Assembly: GCA_022410635.1 (NCBI GenBank) | Contig: JAJVDF010000955.1 | Coordinates: 157,508 to 221,507, forward strand | Direction: 5' to 3' | Origin: Tretioscincus oriximinensis | Lineage: Eukaryota; Chordata; Lepidosauria; Squamata; Gymnophthalmidae | Length of the DNA: 64,000 bases | Part shown: positions 24,701-36,700 of the stretch, piece by piece | How positions within the stretch are numbered: position 1 is the stretch's first letter | Layout of the letters: every line of letters begins with the position of its first letter | Program-made: the position numbers and the translations under genes | Notes under the pieces: generated by a model | Databases searched by the model: none | The model's input: the letters and a program-made list of their open reading frames with translations, nothing else | What the model was told of the DNA's origin: nothing

Positions 24701-27700
24701 GGAGGCACTCCTTGAAACTGATGGGCAGAAGAGTGAGGGCAGACATGGGAAAGTATTTTTTTCACCCAGTGGGTCATTGGCCTGTGGAATTTACTTCCAG
24801 AAGAGGTAGTGGTAGCTAACAGCTTGGATAGTTGAAATAGGATTAGAAGAAGAAGAACGTGGTTCTTATACCCCGCTTTTCTCACCTTTCAAAAAGACTC
24901 AAAGCGGCTTAAAAGGATATATTTTGCCCGAAGGCTTCCNTTCTATCTTCCCCACCAGGCTATGGTGGTTCCCATGTATCTACTTGTAGTCAGTTGCAAT
25001 TTCTTGCAATTCATACTTTCGAATAGCTGGGTTGGCTAGAGCTACAGGCTAGTGGAAGGTGCTCACCCTTCCCCACGTCCCACACAGGGCTTCGAAACCC
25101 GATCTCCCAGGCGAGAGACGAATTCCTAAGCGACTGAGCTATCCGTGCCTGCTCCTGGACATGTTCCTGGAAGTCAAGGGTATCAGTAGCTCCTAGGATG
25201 GATTTCGGTGATGCCTTTGGGTTGGAGCAATAGGCTGGATTTCTGAAATGCCATTTGCAGGGAGCATTTTGCTTTCTTCAGCTTGAGATGTCCAGGGGCA
25301 ACGGGTGGGCCACTGGGTGAGACTAGATGGGCTCTGGCCCCATTCAGCAGGGCTCCTCCTACATTCCTGTGTTCTCTTATGTTCGCGCAAGGGTTTCTTC
25401 TCTCATCAGAATTTGTTGGAGTAGTTTTGAAATAACTGGCAGGTGCTGTCAGTTATTATATTTATTATATCTTTATCTCCTTTACTGGAATTTAACTGGG
25501 TTTATTTCTGCAGCTTGTGGGATAATACAATCCTCAGAGATAAAAGTCTAAACATATATAGTAACTCTAGNCTTCCCCCTGACTTTTCTTGCAAGAAAAT
25601 ACAATAAGTTCATCTCTCAAAAGTGTTTCTCTTGCCTGGTTTGTATTTTTTTTTTTAAAGAAAAAGAACCGCTCAGGAAAATAATCAACTGTGCCACAAG
25701 TGAAGTATATTAATAATTTCAGTGTACAGAATCAAGCAATTTGTAAGCAGCCTCCTTGCCTACCATGGGGTTTTGGTAACTGCACGTTTTCTAATATTCA
25801 GACCTTACTGTTTTTTTGGAAAAGCAAATATTTATCTGGATGGTTATTGTGCCATACTGCAGCAGAAGACATTTTTCAAGCTAGACTTCTGTTATTTTAT
25901 AGAAGACAGTTTTGNAGACATTCAGCCTTATCACACAATGTGCTTAGTACTGCATAAGTACTGCTTTACTTCTCTATTTACATTCCAAAACTGTCACCCT
26001 GGGAATTTACCCTTTATTTTGATAAGAACATAAGAGGAGCCTTGCTGAATTTGGCCACAGCCCACCTAGTGCAGAGGCCCACCAATTGACTGTGAGCAAA
26101 ATCTTCACCTATTCTAAAACCTTGGGAGGGCTGCCATAGTCTGCCATAGTCTACACTGGCATGTGGATGAGCCAAATGGGACTTTCCATAGTCTACACTG
26201 CCCCCCTAATTGCCCCTGGGCAGTCTGAAGCAGAAGGAAGCAAAACATTCACCTGCCCTTGACTTCCTGCAAATAGAATTTCAGAAATTCTGCTTTGTTT
26301 CTCTGTCCCGGAGGCAGCATCAAGAGATCCATCCTAGTAGCGATTGATACACTTGGCTTCCATGAATTTATCTTAAAACTATCTAAGCTGCTACCTACCA
26401 CCAGTTCTTCTGGAAGTCAATTCCATAACCCAAGGGCCCTCTGGGTGAAAATTACTTTCCCTTGTCCATCTTACCTCTTCTGCCCATCAACTTCCTAAAG
26501 GGCTCCCTGGTCCTAGTGTTGTGTGATAGAGAAAATATTTTTTTCTCTTATTCACCTTATCCATTTTGTGCATGATTTATCTCTTAAGCATCATCTTTCA
26601 AGTCCGAAGCGACCAATACATTGCAGCCTGATTTTGTAAGGGAAATGTTCCAGCCTGTTCTCATTCTCATTGTCCTTTTGATAACCAATATGTTGTTATT
26701 ATTTTGCAATTGTTTGGCTTTTTAAACGTTGCTTGATAGACATGAAGGCACTGGAGTTGTGTCTCAGTTTCATGTCAGAAGTTCTTTTATAAGATCAGGG
26801 TTGGAGAAATGATGTTTCTATGAGACAAGGAATGTTGACCCCCTCAGCTGACAGCCAGCCTTTTCAGCACTAGTTCAGACTCTCCAAAGCCTGCATGTTT
26901 TGTATCTTCTGCTGAGCCCCACAAGGTTGAACGAATTGACTCCCTAATACTATGAGGGTTTAAATTATGGTTGTGCCGTAATGACACATTCCTGGCTACG
27001 TTTAGCGCCAGAGGATTGACCATGCGCCACTCTGGCCCCTTCCGCATCTGAGGCCTTGGCTGTGCTCTCTGCACCCGGGGCCCCTCCCCTTGCCCCCCGA
27101 TTGGCGGCCGGCTCCTCACTAGCCATGTTATCATTCCATTTTGACACCTTTTATCAAACTTTAATGAAATGACCCAGGCAAACAAATTGTCATTAAACTT
27201 TCCATCACTTTGTCCCCTTGGTATTGTCTTTTATAAATTGGACAGCAAATGTTGTATTGATCCTCTCCTTCTTGCAGCTGAACTTGAAATGACCCAGACG
27301 GCTGGTTGTTTATGGCCTACAGTTGCTTTTCCTTGACACTTCCATCCGCGGCCTGACACCTCTTTTGTTTTTCTTTCTTTCTCGTGGAGATGAATGAACA
27401 AGACATACGATATCGAGACATCCTCGGCCACGGGAATGGAGGGACCGTCTACAAGTGAGTGACAACCCCCCCCCCCCCCACTCTTGCTTCCGTTTTGGGG
27501 AAAGAAAGCTGGTGGCCCTTTCCTCCTCCTCTGGCTCTGTGGCTGTTTCACCTTCCTCAATGAAACGTGAATTGTGTTTACTTTCTCTGGGAACTGCCCA
27601 CGACTACTTCTGATCTTTCCCTTGACTTGCACACCTGGTGCTTTCTTACTCTCTGGATCCCAGGTGGTTTGGAGAGAAGTCACTGGGTTTTGCTTTTTTA

Positions 27701-30700
27701 CATTGTAGAAGCTTTTCTAAAAAGATCGAAAAATAGGAAAGTCTTTATGGATTAGTCTACAGGCCATATCAATTGCATCATTAGAAGAAACCCGGATGGT
27801 ACAATTCAGAACAAAATATAAAAATATAAAATAGCAGGACAATAAGTTAAGATAATTTTCTACTCCCTATTCCATCACCCCCTCTCTGTTGACCCCTCCC
27901 TGCCTTTCATAAAATTATCTCTTGTTTTAAAAACCTTTAAAATGTTTTTATTTATTTACATTTTTTTACTGCCCTATATCCAAAGGTCTCAGGGCGGTTA
28001 TCAATAAAAACACAGCATATTAAATACAACCCCATCTAAAAATTTAATAATAAAGGGTTTAGCTTGTCCTACTGTAGAGATCTAAAGCAAATTGGTGTCC
28101 ACCGAGGTGAATGTTTCTGAGGCGACAGAGTTCATAGCCATGTTAGCCTGGATCAGAATTGCTACCAAAGGGGTCATTGGCAAGAAGAGGGTTGCTGTCA
28201 CACGTTTTTGTGGATCCATTTCACATTGAGCCTACTNCTTGGAATAGGAGCCTGCCATCCACGTGCTAGTGTAGACTATGGCAATCCTTTCCCTATTTTC
28301 AGATAATGCTGTTTCAGTATGTTTATTTGGGTTTTATTGTTAACTGCTCTGAGACCTTTGGGTATAGGGTGGTAGAGAAACGTAAATAAATAAAGCAATA
28401 ACCAATTAAGTCCCCAGTTGTGGTGGAACTCTCCAGTTTCTGTGTCATGTTGGGGCTCAGAAGGACAGATAATGCTTCTGAAGGCCTCAAATCACTCCTG
28501 CCACCACTGATCCTGGGCAAGGAAAGGTGAAGAAGGACACCTTCTGAGATCCCGGTGGCACCTGCAGAAGATGAATTGGATGCAATTTTGGGATGTGCCA
28601 GTTGGCATCTTTGTCATGCTGATGGTTCTGAGACGTGGCAGACAGGGTGATGCGCCACAAGAGAGGGGTAGAGAGGCTGCCTTGGTTAGCCCGTAGCACA
28701 TGGGAAATTAGAATGATATTGGGAGCAAGTTCACCTTTCGAATGCTCACAGTGGCAGCTGTGAGTTGCAGCTGGTGGCTTTCACCTCCTGCTGAAGATCT
28801 TAAAGAATAAAAAGCAAAATGGCCGTATCTCTATGCCAGGCCATGCAAGGAAACACTCACCTCAAACAGAGGTCTTTGGACAATANCAGGAACATCCTAC
28901 TCCTCATCATGCCGCTGTAGATGCAGCATTCAAGGAGCATGGCTGATTGTGTCTCCCCTTTTGCACCCCAAACCCAAACAGTTCCCTCAGTAAGGCACAC
29001 AAACCAAAGCCGATTTTCCAACTCACTTGCCAGTCATAAAATTATACAAGCAATTTTGTTTGGTGCTGATCCAAAGCCAATACACATAGAAAATAAAGCA
29101 TCACACAGCTAAATCAATACAGGTATAATGAAATAAATTCAAACAAAGTCCCCAAAGGGGATTCAAAGTATACAAAAGGTGTTAACGAAAAGATAGTGTT
29201 ACAGAGGCACAGAAACATCTTTTCACAGGCCAAATTGTAACAAACACAAAAGTGTAATGTAGGGGTTGGGAAGGTATAGCCTACAAAGCCCTTTGATATG
29301 GTCCAACACCCCTTGCCATAGTCTACNCTGGNGTGTGGATGAGCCAAATGAAGCCTTACATAGTTTACACTGGCCCACCAATTGCCCTTGGGCATCTCGA
29401 GAAGAAGACAAACCCCTCACCTGTTCTCGACTCTTGGAATAAGGATCTGCCATCCACGTGCTAGTGTAGACTGTGGCAGGCCTTGAATGGGGCCTGCCAT
29501 AGTCTACACCAGCGTGTGTATGAGCCAAATGGGGCCTGCCATAGTCTACACCAGCGTGTGGATGAGCCAAATGGGGCCTGCCATAGTCTACCAATTGCCT
29601 CTGGGCATCTCTAGCAGAAAAAAATTGCTTTTAATACAACCTTTTAAGCCAAAACGTACAATACTTTGTAAGCTAAGCAAAAGAAGCTTTTGTACGTGAG
29701 AAGCAGTTCTTTATCATCCCCTCCGGGCTTTTCTTAAGAAATTTTATTTTAATTCCTAGTGGGATGTTTCCCATACATTACTGGAGACTATTAAAGTGTG
29801 AATGTTTGCATTGTGGGAATTAAACTTTTGCACTATGCAGGAGATAAAGATTTGCCTGTCAAATAAATCACCTCTTTGCTATNGTAATCCTTAATGCATT
29901 AAAATTAATAAGGGTATCTGCAGGCAGATTCTGTAAGCAAATGGCAGTGGACACGAAGGTCTCCATGGGGTGGAAGTGGGGTTTCTTTCCTTTCTTCTTT
30001 TCAAGTGGAGNCAAGTGGATATAAAAGTGGGTAGAAACAGGACAGGAGAAGAGCATCTAGGGAGCTGTAAACATAAAAAATGCATTAACTTTCAAAGCCA
30101 GTTGAAGCTGAAGAAATATAACGACAGGTGATGGTCTGGGTGCATCNGACTAAATGGATACCTGCACCATTGCCGGCTTCAGTTTTGGAAAGCGTTTTCT
30201 CACGTTACAAGGGCTGTTAGCTTGGAAGCTTCCCCATTTCACTGCACACCCAAAAAGGATGAATGTTGGCTTTTTCAACCAAACAGAGCAGCTTTAGACA
30301 AGGACCTGAAGCCTGGGGAACTGGGGGAAAAAACCAAATGCCTTGTTCCAAAATCTGAGCTCAGTCTTGGATGAACCTGCTCAGAACTCATCAACAGGTC
30401 AAGATCTTGAAATGGGTTTGAAACTACAAAGATTTCTTGTCTTGATAGTAGGAAACCCTTGGGTGAATTTTGCCCAGTATATTATCGGTCAATTGATTTA
30501 TTATTTTTATTTATTTGTTAATTGCACAGAAAGCAATTCAGCATCTTCCAAGTATTCATGGGAGAACCTGTTGCCGAGATTGTCTTGCAGTTGAGTAGGC
30601 AAATCTATGCAGTCCATCAAGGGCTATCTGAAGGAGCACCTTCTCCCATACAGACCTGCCCTAAGATCTCAAGGAGAAGGCCTTCTGATGGTTTATCANC

Positions 30701-33700
30701 TTTCAGAGATGCAAGGTATAGAGGCACACAGGAGGGCCTTCTCTGTGGTGGCTCCCACACTCTGGGACAACTTGGGCCTCAGCTATCTGAAGGAACACCT
30801 TCTTCCATATGGACCNGCCTGTGCACCAAGATCCCAAGGAGAAGGTCTTCTGGGAGATCCACCTCTTTCAGGGATAGGGACCCATGGGAGAGACTTCTCT
30901 GTGATGGCTCCCACATTCTAGAACAGCCTCCCTCTAGAGGTGCCTACACTGTGAAGCTTTCAGCGCTTGTTAAAAACATACCTCTTCACCTAGGCTCCTA
31001 GCTTCCCTCTGCATTAGTCTGTCTAGGGAGGGTATGGATCTTTTAAATGTTTTACTAGTGTGTGTTCCTTCAATTTTTCTGTTACCCACCTTGGGACTTT
31101 TTGTGAAGAGCAGATATAAATTCCTAAAATTAATAAAGGATAGAGAGGTGGACAGTTGTAGGGTTAAGCGCAAGTGAAGGTTTTTGCTTTTGTTTTTAAA
31201 TTTTAAGAGCAGCTAATGGCCCCATCTGTGGGACAAGATGGATTGTGGTTCGATCCAGCAGGGCTCCCCTTAATTCAAGAAGGCCAAGTGTCTCAAGGAC
31301 TAAATATCGTCCCTAGGTTAGAGAGGCAGATAGGATGTTTCTAAGGGGAGTTGAGAGCATTATGGGAATTTACCAAGATTGTCTAGCAAGCGATTAGACA
31401 AATTTATGGAGGTCAAGTATAGCTAAAAACTGCCTCCGAGTTGGAGGACAACGAAGATGTCTCTAAAGTCCAACTGTAAGGAGTTGAGAGCATCTCCATT
31501 TACTTGAGATGTCTGGAAGCAGCTAGTGGGCCCCTGGGGGAAGGACAGGGTGCTGGGCTAGCTGTGGTCTGATCTAACTAGGCTCCTCTTAATTTATGGA
31601 GGCCAAGTGGATCATTGACTGTTAGAATGGAAGCCTAGATGTTGTCTCCAGGTTGGAGACATAGGTAGGAAATTTCTAAGGACTGCTTTCAGGGAATAGA
31701 GATTAGGTGAAGGTTTTGGCTTTGCCTTCTACTTGAGATGCATGGAAACAACAGCCAGGGCCCTTGTGTGAAACAAACCCTGTGTAGATTGTAGTCTAAC
31801 CAGTAGGAAACAAGATCAGGTGAAGGTTCTGCCTTCATCCTATGCTCAGCAATTGCTGGGTTGTCCACTGTGTCAGACTCAGTGTGGGTCCTGGGCAGAT
31901 CCAGGAAGCTCTTTTGATGTTCCTACNGTATGTACTGTTTTCTAGCATTTGAGCAATCAAGTGTATTTCCCAGTGACAGTCGAGGCTTTGGGTTATAGCA
32001 GAAGCCATACTGAAATTACCATTTGGTTGGTCCACATCTATTTGGTCGTAGGGTGACAACTGATGATCTTTTTATTAAACAAAACGGATCATAAATNCTC
32101 CTGCATTTTGTATTTTGCTGTTTGCTGGCCTCTCGGCCTATTTCTGAAATGTACTCACTTCATATTGATTGGTTTCTGAGGAACATGTGTGTATATGTCT
32201 TCCCAAAACCATGCACTGAATCATCTTCATTATGGCAATGAAATATGACTCCCATTCCGCAAACAAGGAGGCAGGTTTCAGGTCGCTGAACAAAAACATT
32301 CCATTCCTGTTTCCAGGTGAACTAACTATTATTGAAATAGCTTATGGAGATGGAGGTATTGATCACTTCCNTTCTAACTGTGGCTTAAGGGAAGAGCAGA
32401 AAAAGGGGGCTTTGCTCTCTCCGAAAGACACCGCTTGGTTGGCGTATGGCTAGACGTGGAGATATTTAGAGTTCAGAGGCTCAGCATTTATTGCTCGAAG
32501 AAAAAGGTGCCTGTGCCTCATTTTTATGACAATATAATTATACTTCAGAAATGCACTTGATTGCTCTGTGCAACAAGATTGTTCCAGTGCATTGCCTGGG
32601 CCAATAATGCTATACGGACAACTTTTCAGTCAATTGAGTTGGTTTACTTATTTATTTTTTAAGAAATCAATACTTCTGTGGCAGTATTTCCAGGCAAAAC
32701 CTGCTTGATTCCCCCCTTCCCCCCTGATTGTTTAAAGAAAGGATNCCACAAAAATGGTTAGTTCAGGTGACTCCTACATTGTCAAGGGATCCTACTTAAG
32801 GCTTTGACAATGGAGCTTTTCTCATAATGCTGGTGCTGTCTAAGAGAGGACCCGACCCTCCAAGTATGTTCTGCTCACACAGAAAGTCTGGACTGTAGTG
32901 GAATAGGAGACCCCTTAAGAACCTAAGAGGAGCCACAACTCTTCGAGTCCAGCATCCTGCCTCCCACAGTGGCCCACCAATTGCCCCTCAAGCAGAAGAA
33001 GGCAGCAAAACTTTCACCTGTTTTTTAATCAATTTCCGGGATCCTGCCTATTGCTCCACCCCGTATGGACTGTTGCTCTGAAAGCTCCAGAGACTGAAAG
33101 TTCACATTCAGTCTCTCCTGATGAATTCTTCATCTCAAAACTGATTGTACTTCTCTGCTTGGCCACCCTCTTGAGTAGAACATCTAAACATTTTGTCTAT
33201 TTCAGGCTGAGCTTGTTGGGAATTGGTTTTGATCCAATTCTAGCAGAGTAAAAATGCAGCGTTCAGGGCCCTGAAGGACAAGCTGTAGCAATAGTAGCTT
33301 TTTCTTGCCAGAAAATAAAAATAGTCTACACAAATACTATCTTCCAATTCGGAAGGCTAGTGCTTTCATTTACAAAGCCCATAAAAGTAAAAATAGCAAA
33401 GAACATACTGGACACTTATGTATATGGTTTAAGTGCCCATCTCAAGCATCTTCATTACAGGAAGACATAATCAGAACAGCCCAATGTGAACTTTACAGCA
33501 ATAGTACAATTGAATAACTGAGCATGCGCAAATGCAAAATAAAGCAGAATCATAACTTTTAGCAGTTTCTCATGGGAATTAAGCCAGTAAGCGGTGTGTG
33601 GAGGTCATTCTCACTTAGCTGGCAGTAAACATGCAGACTGGATTCAGTTGGATCCTAACAGAACATTTCTTTCTCAAAAGGACAAGATCATACATTTTTG

Positions 33701-36700
33701 TCCAGAGTCAAAAATGGCTCATCAATACCTCAGTCAATCCATAAATACCAGTTAATAAATGGCATCAGTTATCAGGCTCTTGTGAATTCACGGCATGCTA
33801 CTTGTGCTGTGAATTTCTTATTCTACCTAATCTATGTTGGGTCATTTAATTTTTGTTTCTGCTCAGAACAATTTCTGAAAGCAGGTATGATGAAGCATAT
33901 CGGCTCTTGTATACATATTGGGAAATATTTATATGCTGCAGCATCTGGGGTATTTACTTAAATTGCTTTTTTGAAAAATAAATTTACTAGGAGAGCTGGA
34001 ACGCCACAGAAAATGGGTTTGCCTCCTGTAAGTGTTTACAGTGCTCTGAAAAATCATATTTTTTGCAAAACTGCTTCTTGTTTGATTTATAACACGATGT
34101 GCCCTTTTTAACATTTGCAGCTGAACAAGAAGCACCACTGAATAATTCAGAACTAAAACACCTTATTAGTATCATATAAAACTATGTCACTGGTAAATAA
34201 CACATAATATTTCTCACTTGTGTTGCACCTCCTAAACTTCTAAAAGGTCTGCTACGTATTTTTCCATGCAAGCTCATAGATCTTTCTGGCTTTACTAACT
34301 TTAGTTGAAGAAGAGCCCTGCTGGAAGGCCAAAGGTCAATTTGGCCTGGTTTTCTGCTTCCAATGATGCATTTATGAAGCACCTTCTTCACAGAGACAAA
34401 TGGCTTATGAGCATGAAATTTCCCTCTAGCAAACAGTTTTCTGTGTGACGGTGACCACAAGCCTTAGGAAAGTTGGAAAAGAGTTCCAGTAATGGGGGGG
34501 ATCAGTTTTTCAATAACAATAAATCAAGGAACGTCCGCTGTTTCCATGTTTCCTGGATAGAAACCTGATTCGCATTGCATTTCAACCTCTTTGTGTTGGC
34601 ACTGTGGGAACGATAATTCAGGAATTAGTAGATGAATGGAGCAGTCCACCATACAGCAGAATGAATGCTTCCGGCAGGTCATTGAACAGGTCAAAAGCTG
34701 AATCAGGGCTGGGGTGGGATCTAGCCCTGCTTCCAGAGACCTTTGACTTAGCTTAAGGCATGTGGGGTTAGCTGAATTGAGGTATGGGGGTGGAAGATGT
34801 TAAGAGCTCGGTGTTGCAACAGAGATATCAAGTTCAAGGCCCATGCAGAGGTACAGAGGGGTGAGCGCCATCTACCAGCCAACCTAGCTGTTCGAAAGAA
34901 AGCAATTTCAGTAGGTGAATAGGTGCCATCACAATGTGATTGGGAAGATATAATGTAAGCCTTTGGGTTGTAANCCATTTTGAGTCCCTTTGGGTGAGAA
35001 AAGCAGGGTATAAAGACTCAGGCCTCCTCTTCCTCCTCCTTCTCTTTCTAGTCATTCTGACTGTGCCTGCCATCTACCATGGCAGATTGTATGCAAACTC
35101 GCCACNGCAATATCTTGCCACTTCCCTGCACTCATGACTAACTGATGATGGGTTCCGCTTCTTTCGGTCTGTTGTGTATCTAACACTGAATTATCCAACA
35201 CCTTTCCTCCCCCTGTCAAATGCCAAACCCTTAACCAAGTGCCTGTTATATTTTAACCTTCTCACCATTCATTGGATCATTATTCCGGCTAGGCTGCAAG
35301 CCCCACCAAATCCTTGTGGGCGATCTTCCGAGGTTAACCAAGACTTAACGGCGACTGCCGCTCGCTTGTTCCTCTTGACCCCGCTTGCCGGCTGCCCTCG
35401 GCTCATAAAATCTGTTATGCACAGAAGTGCGTAAAATGAAGATGAAAAGCCTCCTTCCCTCCCAGCCATGGNAAAAAAAAGGTTCCTTCTGCTGAACTGG
35501 AGCTGCAGAGAAAGTAAATAAATGAACGGACAGCAATCAGGCCTAGTTGATGAAACTGTTCAATTAAAGCAGAGGCATTTACATGGTGTAATTTCCCTAA
35601 ATTGCCAATGAGGCCCTTTAGACACAACCAGTGTTCAAATTGATTCCGGCATTGATTTTGGCTGAAGCTGATAAATTTCTGCTTGTTAGTTAAAGTAATT
35701 TTGCAGAAGACTTTGTACTGCAGTATTGAAGTGTTCATTTAGCTGATGGTTAAAAGAGGAGTTATTTACTGTGGGCTGCACGCTTTGTTTTGAGATGGAA
35801 CAATTCCCCAATCATCTTTTACCTTTACTTTTAATTTTTTAAGCTTCAGTTTTCCAATCAATAGGTGGCTGAAACTGATTAAAACTTATCCAACCAGCTG
35901 CCTATGGGAGTTTAATTAGAAACTGGTTGATTCTTAAATTAAACTTGCGTTTTTCTCCCCCTTCTTTTTGCATGTCGGCAGTGTGTATACACCTGGTCTT
36001 GAATATTTGGCCCCCAAAATTATGTTGTTCTTGATTAAGAATAACCCAAGTATTTCGGCAAATGACATTCAAAGGCTGTTTCTTGAGATACAGTTTAGTG
36101 ATGCTTAACTAGTGCAGAATTTTCTACAGTTGCAGTAAATTCCTTGATGTTAGAATATCTAGCAAGAGGTTTTTGTAGCACTGCAGAGTGCTACCAAGAA
36201 AAAAGAAGGTAGCACGGACTTTCGAAGACAAGCCTATCTTGGTTAGACAGACAGACAATCTAGCAAGGAAGACTCATAGCACCTTAGAGACTGACAAGCA
36301 AAAGGGAGGCAACAGGAGCTTTCATTGGCAAAGGTACAGAAGCATTTGAAGAAGTAGACTTGTTTGTGAAAGCAGCTGCTGCCTACCTGCTAGCCAGTGT
36401 GGACCATGTCAGGGACCATTATCCACATGTCAATATGGACTACAGTCTACATTAGTATGTGGATGGCAAGTCCGTATCCCAAGAGTCAAGAGCAAGTGAG
36501 CATTTCGCCTTCTTCTGCTTGAGATGCCCAGTTGTTTGGTCACTGGATAAGACAGAAGGCTGGACTAGGTAGGCTGAGACCCCGTTCAGCAGGCTACTCT
36601 TACCTTCTTATACGTAACATCCCAGGAGCCTTCTATCAACACACCAATGAGGTCTACAAAAGGTCCTGCCCCCCGGAGCACTCTGAGGGAAGCCTATGGG

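Noticed and set aside
27231..27683. 150-codon minus-strand frame across the Gly-loop exon
   Set aside because: Antisense shadow of a MAP2K5 exon and flanking intron; no family resemblance.
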